Shown here piece by piece: positions 36,298 to 45,023 of a DNA stretch of 64,000 nucleotides (its first letter is position 1; each line of letters starts with the position of its first letter). Source of the DNA: Devosia insulae DS-56. GTDB lineage: Bacteria; Pseudomonadota; Alphaproteobacteria; Rhizobiales; Devosiaceae. The stretch lies in contig NZ_LAJE02000363.1 of assembly GCF_000970465.2 (NCBI RefSeq), positions 1-64,000 on the forward strand, read 5' to 3'. Under the pieces are notes generated by a model, which saw only the letters and a list, made by a program, of their open reading frames with translations, was not told the DNA's origin and did no database searches. Made by a program: the position numbers and the translations under genes.

Positions 36298-37021
36298 CGT
36301 CGTCGGCTCCGAGGTCGAGGGCCAGCTGTCGGTCATCACGCGCCGCGCTCCGCTGCCTGAGCGCTTCGCCGGCAATGGCGCGAGTGATGGCAGTACCACG
36401 CTCGAGCGCCATGCGGTCCATCATTGACGCAAGGGCAACCGCCTCTTCCGACGATCGTTCCATGCGCGCCACCAGATAGGCGATGATCCTGGGTTCAACA
36501 GCCACCTGACGATCGTCGAACAGCTTCACGAACATCTGTGACAATTGGATATCGTCGCTCAGTGACACGGTGAAATGCGCCGCGAGTCGAGCCCGCGATT
36601 TCAAATCATCGGTCGCGAACGGCCAGTTTGCAACGGGCTCGCGCGCCGTCAGCAACAGCGGACGGCGGTCGCGCATCGATTGGTTGAACAAGTGGAACAG
36701 CTCGGCCTCGGCGTAACCTGCCCTGTCGGCATCCTCGAGCACCAGAGGCTGCGTGCCACCGTCGCGCGACAGCGCCTCGGTGGTCTCGGGCGTGGCATGC
36801 TCGGCCCCTGCCCGCTCGGCCCAGATGCGCGACAAATGCGACTTGCCGGAACTCGCCGGCCCTTCGATCAGCGTCAGCGGACCCGGCCAGTGCGGGAAGG
36901 CCAGCACATGCGCGTGCGCCAGCCGGTTGCCCTCGCCGACGATGAAATCGTGCTCGGCATGCGAGGCCTCGTGTCCGAGGTCCAGCGCCAGCTGTCCGGC
37001 CCCGAGCTGCAGGTCGGTCAT
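36290..37021 (-). CDS. hda: DnaA-related regulatory ATPase Hda/HdaA
   Basis: Protein of 243 residues, a DnaA AAA+ module without the DNA-binding domain. Walker A is GPASSGKS (54-61), Walker B-like [10 protein letters not shown], and sensor/lid motifs TAREPVANW and DDLKSRARL. The beta-clamp-binding motif QLALDL is at 10-15, as expected for Hda, and an identical QLALDL recurs at 232-237 close to the C-terminus. Hda with the clamp stimulates ATP hydrolysis by DnaA and limits replication initiation. It overlaps the transporter gene by 4 bp and ppk by 8 bp. Confidence 0.88.
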   Translation of the reverse strand: MTDLQLGAGQLALDLGHEASHAEHDFIVGEGNRLAHAHVLAFPHWPGPLTLIEGPASSGKSHLSRIWAERAGAEHATPETTEALSRDGGTQPLVLEDADRAGYAEAELFHLFNQSMRDRRPLLLTAREPVANWPFATDDLKSRARLAAHFTVSLSDDIQLSQMFVKLFDDRQVAVEPRIIAYLVARMERSSEEAVALASMMDRMALERGTAITRAIAGEALRQRSAARDDRQLALDLGADDDE

Positions 37022-38211
37022 TTCCCCGCCGTGGCGCGCGGCTTTCGCGCAGGCGTGGCGGCAGGCTCGGGAAGCGGCGCCGGCGGCGGCAGCTCGTCCG
37101 GGCCTAGATAGAGGCTCGACTGCTGGTACTTGGTCAGTGCAAAGCGCGTCAGCACGCCGGAAATAGCGGCCAGCGGCACTGCCAGCAGCAGCCCGACGAA
37201 GCCGAACAGCAGGGCGAAAGCGAACAGGGCGAACATCAGCCAGACCGGGTTGATGTTGATGCTCTGCCCGACGAGCTTGGGGTAGAGGATATTGCCCTCG
37301 AGGAACTGGCCGACGATGTAGATCATCAGGACGATCAGCACGAACACCCACTGATCAGGCCAGAATTGCACCAGCGCCACTGTCATCGACAACGCAAAGC
37401 CGACGAGGAAGCCGACGTAGGGCACAAAGCTCAAGAGCCCCCCGATCAGGCCGATGGCGAGGCCATAGTTGAGCCCCGCCAGGGTCAGCGCCGTGCAGTA
37501 ATAGACGCACAGCACCAGGATCACCGAGCCCTGCCCGCGGATCACGCCCGCCATGGCGCCGTCGATATCGGCAAGCACGCCGCGAATCTCGCTGCGATAG
37601 CGGCGCGGCAGCAGATCATCTACCTTCTTGACCATGCCTTCCCAGTCGACCAGAAGGTAGAACGCCACCACCGGGGTGATGAACAGCACGGCGATGGTAT
37701 TGATCACGGTGAGCCCGCTCTGCGCCAGCGTGCCGGTGACGAGACCGGCGAACTCGACGCCCCGACCGATCAGGTCGGTGAGGCTGCCCTCGAGCTGCGC
37801 CGTGCGCTCGGGGCCCAGCCATTCGGTGAACTGCGGCATCCATTGGCGCAGCAGGTCCTGCAGATCGGCAACATATCCGGGCAGACCCGCGATGAGCCCG
37901 CCGATCTGCACGGCAATCAGCGGCACAAGGGCCAGCAGCAGCCCGAGCAGCAGGATCAGCACCAGCAGCAGCACCAGCATGGAGCCCCAGGACCGGCCAA
38001 TCCCCAGCTTCTGCAACCAGTTGACCACCGGATTGAGCAGATAGGCCAGCGTCAGGCCGACGACGAACGGCAGGAGGATCGAGCGGAACACCCAGAGCAG
38101 CAGGATGGCTGCAACAAACAGCCCGGCCCAGATCATTACCTGATATCTTAGGCTCAAGGTCCCGGGCGTCTCTTGCGTGACTGAGGTGGAGCGGTTATCA
38201 GCGCTCGGCAA
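37018..38211 (-). CDS. AI-2E family (PerM-type) transporter
   Basis: About 397 residues. It has the AI-2E transporter family layout: two N-terminal helices (WAGLFVAAILLLWVFRSILLPFVVG), a central cytoplasmic domain (LPGYVADLQDLL...), then helices including GLLSFVPYVGFLVG and the family motif LEGNILYPKLVGQSININPVWLMFALF. The C-terminal tail is Pro/Arg/Lys-rich. The frame is open to 38259, but that would overlap purM; a TTG at 38211 with AGGGG upstream is a reasonable start, not certain. Family members move varied solutes; AI-2 itself is not implied. Confidence 0.85.
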   Translation of the reverse strand: MPSADNRSTSVTQETPGTLSLRYQVMIWAGLFVAAILLLWVFRSILLPFVVGLTLAYLLNPVVNWLQKLGIGRSWGSMLVLLLVLILLLGLLLALVPLIAVQIGGLIAGLPGYVADLQDLLRQWMPQFTEWLGPERTAQLEGSLTDLIGRGVEFAGLVTGTLAQSGLTVINTIAVLFITPVVAFYLLVDWEGMVKKVDDLLPRRYRSEIRGVLADIDGAMAGVIRGQGSVILVLCVYYCTALTLAGLNYGLAIGLIGGLLSFVPYVGFLVGFALSMTVALVQFWPDQWVFVLIVLMIYIVGQFLEGNILYPKLVGQSININPVWLMFALFAFALLFGFVGLLLAVPLAAISGVLTRFALTKYQQSSLYLGPDELPPPAPLPEPAATPARKPRATAGK

Positions 38212-38244
38212 TTCCGCTACCCCTGAAAATCTGGCGAACAGCCC

Positions 38245-39321
38245 ATGTCCGACGCGCAAAACGTGCCATCAAACGGGCTCTCGTACAAGCAGGCCGGCGT
38301 CGACATAGACGCAGGCAACGCGCTTGTCGAGGCCATCAAGCCCGCCGTCCGCTCCACCCGCCGCCCCGGTGCCGATGCCGAAATCGGCGGTTTTGGCGGG
38401 TTGTTCGACCTCAAGGCCGCCGGTTTCGTCGACCCGATCCTGGTCGCGGCCAATGACGGCGTGGGCACCAAGCTCAAGATCGCCATCGAAACCGGCAATA
38501 ATGGCAGCATCGGCATCGATCTCGTGGCGATGTGCGTCAACGACATCATCGTGCAGGGCGCCGAGCCGCTGTTCTTCCTCGACTACTTTGCCACCGGCAA
38601 GCTGGACGTCGCGACCGGCGCCGCCATCGTCGAGGGCATCGCCGAGGGCTGCCGCATCGCTGGCTGTGCGCTGATCGGCGGCGAAACCGCCGAGATGCCG
38701 GGCATGTATTCGGGCAAGGACTATGACCTCGCAGGCTTTGCGGTCGGCGCTGCCGAGCGCGGCACTCTATTGCCGCGCGAGGATGTCGAGGCCGGCGACG
38801 TGCTCGTCGCCATCGCCTCGTCGGGCGTCCACTCCAACGGCTATTCGCTGGTCCGCAAGATCGTCGAAGTCTCGGGCATCGACTGGTACCTGCCCGCCCC
38901 GTTCGAGCCGGGCAAATCGCTGAGCGACGCGCTGCTGGTTCCCACCCGGATCTATGTGAAGCCGCTGCTCTCGGCGCTGAAGGCCGGCATCGGCATCAAG
39001 GCGCTCGCTCACATCACCGGTGGCGGCTTCATCGACAATATCCCGCGCGTTCTGCCCGACAGCCTCTCGGCCCATATCGAGCTCGACAAGGTCAGCGTGC
39101 CGAAAGTGTTCGGCTGGCTGGCCCGGGTCGGTGGCATGAACGAGCGCGAGATGCTCCGTACCTTCAACTGCGGCGTCGGCATGCTCTGCGCCGTGTCGAA
39201 GCAAGACGCGAGCAAACTCGTCGAACACCTTGCTGCGGCTGGAGAAACCGCCGCCATCGTCGGTGAGCTGCGCCCCCGTAGCGGTGAGCCGGTAACGTTC
39301 GAAGGCGCGCTCGCGCTCTGA
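38245..39321 (+). CDS. purM: phosphoribosylformylglycinamidine cyclo-ligase
   Basis: Protein of 358 residues. [16 protein letters not shown] at the N-terminus, [40 protein letters not shown] and FNCGVGM are PurM hallmarks. It closes the imidazole ring to AIR in de novo purine synthesis, using ATP. It starts divergently from the AI-2E gene, and the two N-termini are very close (34 bp). The stop overlaps the next start by one base. Confidence 0.96.
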   Translation: MSDAQNVPSNGLSYKQAGVDIDAGNALVEAIKPAVRSTRRPGADAEIGGFGGLFDLKAAGFVDPILVAANDGVGTKLKIAIETGNNGSIGIDLVAMCVNDIIVQGAEPLFFLDYFATGKLDVATGAAIVEGIAEGCRIAGCALIGGETAEMPGMYSGKDYDLAGFAVGAAERGTLLPREDVEAGDVLVAIASSGVHSNGYSLVRKIVEVSGIDWYLPAPFEPGKSLSDALLVPTRIYVKPLLSALKAGIGIKALAHITGGGFIDNIPRVLPDSLSAHIELDKVSVPKVFGWLARVGGMNEREMLRTFNCGVGMLCAVSKQDASKLVEHLAAAGETAAIVGELRPRSGEPVTFEGALAL

Positions 39322-39803
39322 TGGCTGGGCCCGGCGGTCGACTGATCATCGTCTGCGGCCTGCCCGGCGCGGGCAAGACCACAGTTGCGACCGCGCTGGC
39401 CGAGCGTCACGACGGCGTCCGCTATTCACCGGATGACTGGATGGATGCGCTCGGCATCAACCTCTGGGACGAGGCGAAGCGTGCCGGGATCGAGCAGCTG
39501 CAATGGCGGCAGGCACAGAGCCTCCTGGCGCTCGGCGGCACGGCCATCATCGAGTGGGGCACCTGGGCCCGTTCGGAGCGCGACGCGCTGCGCGACGGGG
39601 CTCGCGCGTTGGGCGCCGCAGTCGAACTCGTCCACATGGATGCCCCAATCGACGAGCTCCTCGAACGCGTTAGCAAGCGCGGCAGGGAATCACCGCCGAT
39701 CGATCGCGCCATGCTAGAAGAAGCCTCGCGCGCCTTCGAACGGCCGACCGCCGAAGAACTCGCCCTCTACGATCCTCCAGCAAAGGCCCCGCCCCGTGAC
39801 TGA
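39321..39803 (+). CDS. P-loop kinase (zeta-toxin/AAA_33-like) between purM and purN
   Basis: Protein of 160 residues with Walker A GLPGAGKTT, an RYSPDDWMDALG segment resembling the acceptor-binding region of small phosphotransferases, and HMDAPIDELLERVSKR late. The substrate is unknown. It is joined to purM by TGATG and overlaps purN by 8 bp, so it is cotranslated with the purine genes. Confidence 0.8.
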   Translation: MAGPGGRLIIVCGLPGAGKTTVATALAERHDGVRYSPDDWMDALGINLWDEAKRAGIEQLQWRQAQSLLALGGTAIIEWGTWARSERDALRDGARALGAAVELVHMDAPIDELLERVSKRGRESPPIDRAMLEEASRAFERPTAEELALYDPPAKAPPRD

Positions 39804-40392
39804 GCCGAAAAAGCGCGTTGCCATCCTGATCTCCGGCCGCGGGTCAAACATGACTGCGCTGATCGAGGCCGCCAAGGCGCCCGACTATCCGGCCGAGATC
39901 GTCGGCGTGTTTGCCAACAAGCCGGATGCCGGCGGGCTGCAGATCGCCGCCGGCCAGGGCATTGCCACGGCGTGGCGCTGGCACAAGGACTATCCAAGCC
40001 GTACCGGGTTCGAGCTGGCCTTGTCGGACGTACTGAAGCTGTGGCGGCCCGATTTCATCGCGCTCGCCGGCTTCATGCGCCTGTTCACGCCTGAGTTCAC
40101 CGAGAAGTGGCAAGGCCGGATGCTCAACGTCCACCCCGCACTGCTGCCGCTGCACAAGGGTCTCCATCCACAGCAGCAGGCGATCGACGCAGGCGACAGC
40201 GAGAGCGGCTGCACCGTACATTTCGTCACCGCGGGCACCGACGAAGGCCCGACCATTCTGCAGCGCCGCGTGCCGATTCTGCCCGGCGACACCGCCGAGA
40301 CGCTCGGCGCCCGCATCCTCGTCGAGGAGCACATCGCTTACCCTGAGGCATTGGCCATGCTGGCGCGCGGCGAGGTCAGCTTCGCCGGCTGA
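39796..40392 (+). CDS. purN: phosphoribosylglycinamide formyltransferase
   Basis: Protein of 198 residues. ILISGRGSNMTALIEA, NVHPALLPLHKGLHP (catalytic Asn and His) and TAGTDEGPTI (catalytic Asp) define PurN. It transfers a formyl group from 10-formyl-THF to GAR. The start is GTG at 39796, inside the kinase gene. The insertion of a kinase between purM and purN distinguishes this operon from the usual purMN pair. Confidence 0.95.
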   Translation: MTEPKKRVAILISGRGSNMTALIEAAKAPDYPAEIVGVFANKPDAGGLQIAAGQGIATAWRWHKDYPSRTGFELALSDVLKLWRPDFIALAGFMRLFTPEFTEKWQGRMLNVHPALLPLHKGLHPQQQAIDAGDSESGCTVHFVTAGTDEGPTILQRRVPILPGDTAETLGARILVEEHIAYPEALAMLARGEVSFAG

Positions 40393-41355
40393 TCAAGCGG
40401 CGATCGCCGAGCGACCGCGCCAGATCATGTAGACATTGGCCCGGTCGTAAGGCGAGCCTTCGCGGATCGCCGGCTGATGCTCGAAGCCGGTGCGCTCGTA
40501 AAGGTGGATCGCCGACTCGAGCCGCGTGTTGGTCTCAAGGAACAGCCGAGTGCCGCCGAGCCGCTGGAACTCGGTGATCGCCGCCTCGATCAGCTTCCTG
40601 CCGATGCCGACACCCTGCGCGGCGGGGTCGACACCCATCTTGGTCAGCTCGTATTCGCCGGGCGCATGCTGCTTCAGCGCGCAGGTGCCGACAACCGCAT
40701 CGCCGAGCAGCGCAAACAGCACCGCGCCGCCATGCTCGACGATCGCCTCGGGGTTCGACATCACCTCGATGTCATAGGGCTCCAGCACGAAGTAGCGCTC
40801 CAGCCACATGGCGTTGAGCCGGTAGAAATGCGTGCGCAGGTCCGGACTGAGCGGCACGATCCGCACCGCCTCCTGGCTGTAGGCGCGCGCCTTCGCCGTG
40901 ATGATGTCGGCCAGCCCCGGCGCCGCCACCTGCTCGAGCTCCGCCAGCAATGTCTTCGGATCGAGCCCGGCGCCGGCGACCCGTTCCTCCAGCGCATCGC
41001 GGATTGCCCGCCATAGCGGTTTGGCCCTCTGCAGCGCCGTCTCGGCCTTGGCCGTCAGCGTCAGCCGCCGCGTCCGGCGGTCACCGGCATCGCTCGCGGT
41101 GCTCACCCAGCCATCGCGGACCAGCCGCGTCGTCAGCTGGCTGATGGCCGAATGGGTCTGCCCGACAGCGCCGGCGATCTCGCCCACCGTCATCGGACCG
41201 CGATCGTGCAGCAGCCTGAGGATCGGGAACCAGCGCCCCTGCAGCTCGATGCCGTGCTGCCCGTAGACCTCGTCCGCCATGGCATAGAGCTGGTCGCTGA
41301 TCGCCTTGAGCTGACTGCCCAGCGCGAGCAGTCCCATATCGCCGAGATAGGTCAT
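40393..41355 (-). CDS. MarR-family regulator fused to GNAT acetyltransferase
   Basis: Protein of 320 residues. A MarR winged-helix domain spans about 1-145 (GPMTVGEIAGAVGQTHSAISQLTTRLVRDGWV is the recognition helix region, followed by DAGDRRTRRLTLT for the wing). A GNAT domain spans about 165-315 (FALLGDAVVGTCAL, ELTKMGVDPAAQGVGIGRKLIEAA, LFLETNTRLESAIHLYERTGF). The fusion suggests a regulator that also acetylates, or whose DNA binding is sensed through acetyl-CoA. The ATG at 41355 has GGAGG at eight-base spacing. A strong palindrome lies just upstream. Confidence 0.88.
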   Translation of the reverse strand: MTYLGDMGLLALGSQLKAISDQLYAMADEVYGQHGIELQGRWFPILRLLHDRGPMTVGEIAGAVGQTHSAISQLTTRLVRDGWVSTASDAGDRRTRRLTLTAKAETALQRAKPLWRAIRDALEERVAGAGLDPKTLLAELEQVAAPGLADIITAKARAYSQEAVRIVPLSPDLRTHFYRLNAMWLERYFVLEPYDIEVMSNPEAIVEHGGAVLFALLGDAVVGTCALKQHAPGEYELTKMGVDPAAQGVGIGRKLIEAAITEFQRLGGTRLFLETNTRLESAIHLYERTGFEHQPAIREGSPYDRANVYMIWRGRSAIAA

Positions 41356-41371
41356 CTCAGGGTCCTCCAAC

Positions 41372-41397
41372 AAGATATGTAAGTACTAACATATCTT
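41372..41397 (-). promoter_or_regulatory. palindromic operator of the MarR-GNAT gene
   Basis: AAGATATGT-AAGTACTA-ACATATCTT: perfect 9-bp arms around an 8-bp centre that itself contains AGTACT. It sits 16 bp upstream of the MarR start codon, consistent with autoregulation by a MarR dimer. AT-rich against a GC-rich background. Confidence 0.7.
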
Positions 41398-41417
41398 ACT
41401 ACCGCCCGCCAGATGCC

Positions 41418-41966
41418 TCACTTCCTCGGGTGGTCCGCGGTGCACCACACCTCGGCTTCGGCAATGAAGGCGCTCGACATCGGCTGCGATGCGTCCAGCC
41501 GAATGGAGCCCGCCAGTTGCGTGCCGTCGACGGTGATGCGCCCCTCCCGGCACGGAATCCACACCGTGGACAGGATGTTGGGCGTGCCACCGAGGTCGTA
41601 GTCGTCCTTGCGGGTGAGGTAGCGCTCGATCGGGCCGGTGATTTCCACCGTCACGTCGTCAGCCGAGGCACTGAGGCCCGCCCCGAGATCGAGGTCGAAG
41701 CGCACTGGGGCAATGGTGAACTCGGGCTCGGACCAGGCGATATCGGCGCTGACGCTCCTGATGTGGCGATTGAACTCGGCGCCGAGCCACGCCCCGAGTT
41801 CGAGATCCGGAGCAATGATCCGGATCCGCCCGGGCACCCCGAGCACCAGCGCCTGCCCGGCGCCCCGCAGCGACCAGTCCACCCGCCAGATCGAGGCATA
41901 GGCCGTCGCCCGCTCCCCGTCATACAACGTCACGCAGGGGTTCGCGCCCATCAGCCGAAGTGTCAT
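41418..41966 (-). CDS. conserved protein of unknown function
   Basis: Protein of 182 residues, soluble, predicted mostly beta (MTLRLMGANPCVTLYDGERATAYASI, APVRFDLDLGAGL, EITGPIERYL). The ATG at 41966 has GGAGGG eight bases upstream. It ends 21 bp before the MarR operator region on the same strand. I do not recognise a family. Confidence 0.55.
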   Translation of the reverse strand: MTLRLMGANPCVTLYDGERATAYASIWRVDWSLRGAGQALVLGVPGRIRIIAPDLELGAWLGAEFNRHIRSVSADIAWSEPEFTIAPVRFDLDLGAGLSASADDVTVEITGPIERYLTRKDDYDLGGTPNILSTVWIPCREGRITVDGTQLAGSIRLDASQPMSSAFIAEAEVWCTADHPRK

Positions 41967-42123
41967 GCCAGCAGCCCTCCATTCGCCCGCTATGTAGGCA
42001 TGACCCGGGCGCGCACCGGGCATCGGCCCCCACATCACCGGAATCGATTGCAGCCATCGTCAAAATCGGTTCGACGCGACTCTGGTTTGTGGTCCATGTT
42101 CCGGCCCTCTCGAGGACTATCGG

Positions 42124-42510
42124 ATGCCATCGACCCGACTTGAAACCCGCGCCGGCTGGATCGGCGATCGCCATGAGCAGCTGATCGCAGCGGTGCAGCG
42201 CGCACTGGTCGAGGGCATCCGCATCCCGGAGCAGGATCGCGACATCCGGATTCTCGAGTATCCCGCGCATGCCTTCGCGCCGCCGAACGGCAAGGGCGCC
42301 AACTACACCATCGTCGAAATCTCGCTGTTCACCGGCCGCTCGGTCGACGCCAAGCGCCGGCTCTATGCCGCGCTGGTCAACGAGCTGGGCGCCTACGGCA
42401 TCACCCCGTCCGATCTCAAGGTTGTGCTGCACGACGTGCCGCGCGAGAACTGGGGGCTGGGCGGCAAGGCCGCCGTGGATATCGAACTCGGCTTCAAGGT
42501 CGAAGTCTGA
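42124..42510 (+). CDS. tautomerase family protein (Tautomerase_2 type)
   Basis: Protein of 128 residues beginning Met-Pro, so the catalytic Pro1 typical of tautomerases is available after Met removal. EALVEGIRIPEQDRDIRILEYP-like and VEISLFTGRSVDAKRRLYAALV segments match PF14552 members. The reaction is unknown. Followed after 13 bp by the EamA transporter gene. Confidence 0.8.
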   Translation: MPSTRLETRAGWIGDRHEQLIAAVQRALVEGIRIPEQDRDIRILEYPAHAFAPPNGKGANYTIVEISLFTGRSVDAKRRLYAALVNELGAYGITPSDLKVVLHDVPRENWGLGGKAAVDIELGFKVEV

Positions 42511-42523
42511 AGGAGCCGTACCG

Positions 42524-43414
42524 ATGAAACTGCAATACTGGCTGCTCATCATCCTGCTCGGCGCCGTTTGGGGCTGTTCGTTCCTGTTCAACGCCGTGCT
42601 GATCCGCGAGATCAGCCCGCTCTGGGTCGCCGCCGGCCGCGTCTCTATCGGCGCCGCAATCTGCTGGCTGGTGTTCTTTGCCACCCGCAAGAAGCTGCCC
42701 ACTGATCCCAACCTCTACTGGCAGTTCCTCGTCCTCGGCATCCTCAACTACGCCATCCCGTTCGCCCTGTTCCCCTTTGCCGAGCAGACCGTCGCCAGCT
42801 CGATCGTCGGCGTCATCAACGGCATGACCCCGATGACCACGGTGATTGTCTCCCAGCTCTGGCCGGGTGGCGAGAAGGCCACCTGGAACAAGGTGGTTGG
42901 CGTCGCCGTCGGCTTTGCCGGCGCGGTGATCCTCGCCCTGCCCTCGCTCGGCGTCGGCGCGTCGGCGCAGATCATTGGCCTCCTCGCCGCGTTCGTCGCG
43001 ACACTGTGCTATGCGCTGACCCTCAACTACGCGCGCCGCTTCGCCAAGGTCGAGCCCTATGCCGTGGCCTCGGCCTCGCTCACCGGCGCGGCGCTGGTCT
43101 CGGTTCCCATCGCGCTGTTCTTCTCGGGCATCCCGATCATCACCCGCCCCGAGACTTGGGGGGCGCTGTTCGGCATCTCGGTGTTCTCGACCAGCTTCAG
43201 CTTCCTGCTCGTCTACTGGCTGCTGCCGCGCGTCGGCGCCACCAACCTGTCGCTCAACACCTTCATCACGCCGATTTCGGCGATTCTGCTCGGCGTGCTG
43301 GTGCTGCACGAGCGCTTCGAGTTGATCCACATCCTCGGCATCATCGTGATCTTCCTCGGCCTGGTTTTCATCGACGGCCGACTGGTCAAGGGCTGGCGCA
43401 AGGCGCCGGCATGA
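42524..43414 (+). CDS. EamA/DMT family transporter (RhaT-like)
   Basis: Protein of 296 residues with ten predicted helices in two EamA repeats (AVWGCSFLFNAVLI in the first, GAVILALPSLGVG / LLGVLVLHERFE in the second). Drug/metabolite exporter superfamily; substrate unknown. AGGAG precedes the ATG at 42524. It overlaps the following VOC gene by 4 bp, forming tautomerase-transporter-VOC, which could be a small export and modification unit. Confidence 0.88.
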   Translation: MKLQYWLLIILLGAVWGCSFLFNAVLIREISPLWVAAGRVSIGAAICWLVFFATRKKLPTDPNLYWQFLVLGILNYAIPFALFPFAEQTVASSIVGVINGMTPMTTVIVSQLWPGGEKATWNKVVGVAVGFAGAVILALPSLGVGASAQIIGLLAAFVATLCYALTLNYARRFAKVEPYAVASASLTGAALVSVPIALFFSGIPIITRPETWGALFGISVFSTSFSFLLVYWLLPRVGATNLSLNTFITPISAILLGVLVLHERFELIHILGIIVIFLGLVFIDGRLVKGWRKAPA

Positions 43415-43764
43415 CGGTCAAGCGCATCGTCGCAAACATCGCGGCCGAGGATCTATCTGCCGCCAAGCGGTTCTACGGTGATGTGCTCGGGCTGGACCAA
43501 CTGATGGATCTCGGCTGGATCGTTACCTATGGCTCGTCGGCGCAGATGAGCGTGCAGGTGAGCGTGGCCCGTGAGGGCGGCTCGGGCACGCCCGTGCCCG
43601 ATCTCTCGATCGAGGTCGATGATCTCGACGCCACCCTCGCCAGGGTTCGTACCGCAGGATTTGCGGTTGAGTATGGCCCTGTCGACGAAGCATGGGGCGT
43701 CCGTCGCTTCTATGTCCGCGACCCATTCGGGCGGTTGGTCAATATCCTCACCCACCTCGACTAG
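43411..43764 (+). CDS. VOC fold protein
   Basis: Protein of 117 residues: KRIVANIAAEDLSAAKRFYGDVLGL at the start and RRFYVRDPFGRLVNILTHLD at the end, a standard glyoxalase/bleomycin resistance-type pair. The ATG overlaps the EamA stop (ATGA). Confidence 0.82.
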   Translation: MTVKRIVANIAAEDLSAAKRFYGDVLGLDQLMDLGWIVTYGSSAQMSVQVSVAREGGSGTPVPDLSIEVDDLDATLARVRTAGFAVEYGPVDEAWGVRRFYVRDPFGRLVNILTHLD

Positions 43765-43831
43765 CGTTCAGCCACGGTTCAGGTTGGCGCCTTAGTTTCC
43801 CCAGTCATCATATGACCTGAGGAGGCCATCC

Positions 43832-44416
43832 GTGTTCATTGGAACCATCGACGAGAAAGACGCCACCGGAGCGATTGCCGACATCTACGCATCAGAAGCG
43901 AGCGTCCTAGGATACGTGATGGAGGGCACCAAGTGCTGGACCGCCCTGCCGCACATCGCGCCGATGGTCGAGCACCTGCTGCATGCGGCACGCAACAATT
44001 TCTCGCTGGGGCTGGTGAGCTGGCGCCTGATCACCCTGGTCGCCGCCAAGCAGATCCCCTCGACCTACTGCTCACACGTTTATGCCAAATTGCTGGTCAG
44101 TGACCTTGGCTCGAAAGAGAAGGTGCTCGCCATCCAGCACGATTTCCGCAGCGCCGGCCTCGCGGCGAAGACTGTGGCGATGCTGGCCTATGCCGAGCAG
44201 GTCGCCCGTGACGCCAGCCTCATTACCGAAAGCGATATCGAGGCGCTGCGCAAGCACGGCTTCAGTGATCGCGAGATCGCCGACATCGCGTTCTGCGCCG
44301 CCTATCGGAGCTTCATGAGCCGCTATTTCGATGCCGTGGGCGCCACGCCCGAATCCACCTGGCTCGACCCCGATCCGGCGTTTCGCGCCGCGATGACGGT
44401 GGGCAAGCCCGTTTGA
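43832..44416 (+). CDS. carboxymuconolactone decarboxylase/AhpD-like family protein
   Basis: Protein of 194 residues, helical. HLLHAARNNFSLGLVSWRLITLVAAKQI followed by STYCSHVYAKLL shows the CMD/AhpD helix pair, but the AhpD CxxC is reduced to a single Cys here, so it belongs to the peroxidase-related subgroup and probably is not a standard alkylhydroperoxidase. GTG start at 43832 after GAGGAGG. Confidence 0.78.
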   Translation: MFIGTIDEKDATGAIADIYASEASVLGYVMEGTKCWTALPHIAPMVEHLLHAARNNFSLGLVSWRLITLVAAKQIPSTYCSHVYAKLLVSDLGSKEKVLAIQHDFRSAGLAAKTVAMLAYAEQVARDASLITESDIEALRKHGFSDREIADIAFCAAYRSFMSRYFDAVGATPESTWLDPDPAFRAAMTVGKPV

Positions 44417-44417
44417 G

Positions 44418-44903
44418 CTACCAGACAGGCCGCGATACGGCGTCGCGGTCTCCTGGCTGCTGCTGGTCGATGGCGGTGTCGCGATCGACCTCCTCGATGA
44501 TCACATCCTCGCGCATGGCGAGTTGTGCGGTCGGCGTCGACACGTCGATCACCATGCCGTTGAGGTCGCGGATCAACCCGCGGGTCTGGCCATAATCGAG
44601 CGCGATGGCCTCCGACACCACGTCGGCGCCCATGGCTCTCGCCCGGTCGAGCACTTCGAACACATCATCGACCTCGAAGGTCAGATAGGTCCCCTCGTGC
44701 ATGCCCCAGGCATGGCGCGGGGTGAACTGGCTCATCTGGTCGATCAATCCGATCTGGACATTCGCCTGGCCCTTGGGGGTCAGCACGACGAACCAGTCGC
44801 TGTCGTAGATGGTCTCCAGCCCGAACAGCTCCTTGTAGAATTTTGTGCTGTCGGCGAGGTCTTTGCAGAGGACGTTGAACAGAACACGATTGAGCACGGA
44901 CAT
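44418..44903 (-). CDS. VOC fold protein with C-terminal tail
   Basis: Protein of 161 residues: LFNVLCKDLADSTKFYKELFGLE start and TRGLIRDLNGMVIDVST end of the VOC fold, plus a 35-residue polar tail (IIEEVDRDTAIDQQQPGD...). The conserved segment GTYLTFEVDDVFEVLDRA is present. Role unknown. Convergent with the AhpD-like gene (1-bp gap). Confidence 0.8.
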   Translation of the reverse strand: MSVLNRVLFNVLCKDLADSTKFYKELFGLETIYDSDWFVVLTPKGQANVQIGLIDQMSQFTPRHAWGMHEGTYLTFEVDDVFEVLDRARAMGADVVSEAIALDYGQTRGLIRDLNGMVIDVSTPTAQLAMREDVIIEEVDRDTAIDQQQPGDRDAVSRPVW

Positions 44904-45023
44904 GGCGGCCTCCGGTTGACGAGTGTCTTCGTCAACGACGGGAGCCGGCGAGGGTTCCGGCAGCCATGCCCATTCGTGAAGTTGGCGCGCCGGGGGATGG
45001 TCGCCGCGCGACCGAGGGATCCG

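Noticed and set aside
34861-36360. 499-codon frame antisense to ppk
   Set aside because: His/Arg/Asp-rich shadow product, no recognisable domain.
37018-38211. AI-2 quorum-sensing export
   Set aside because: AI-2E is only a family name; no luxS was seen in this window and many members carry other solutes.
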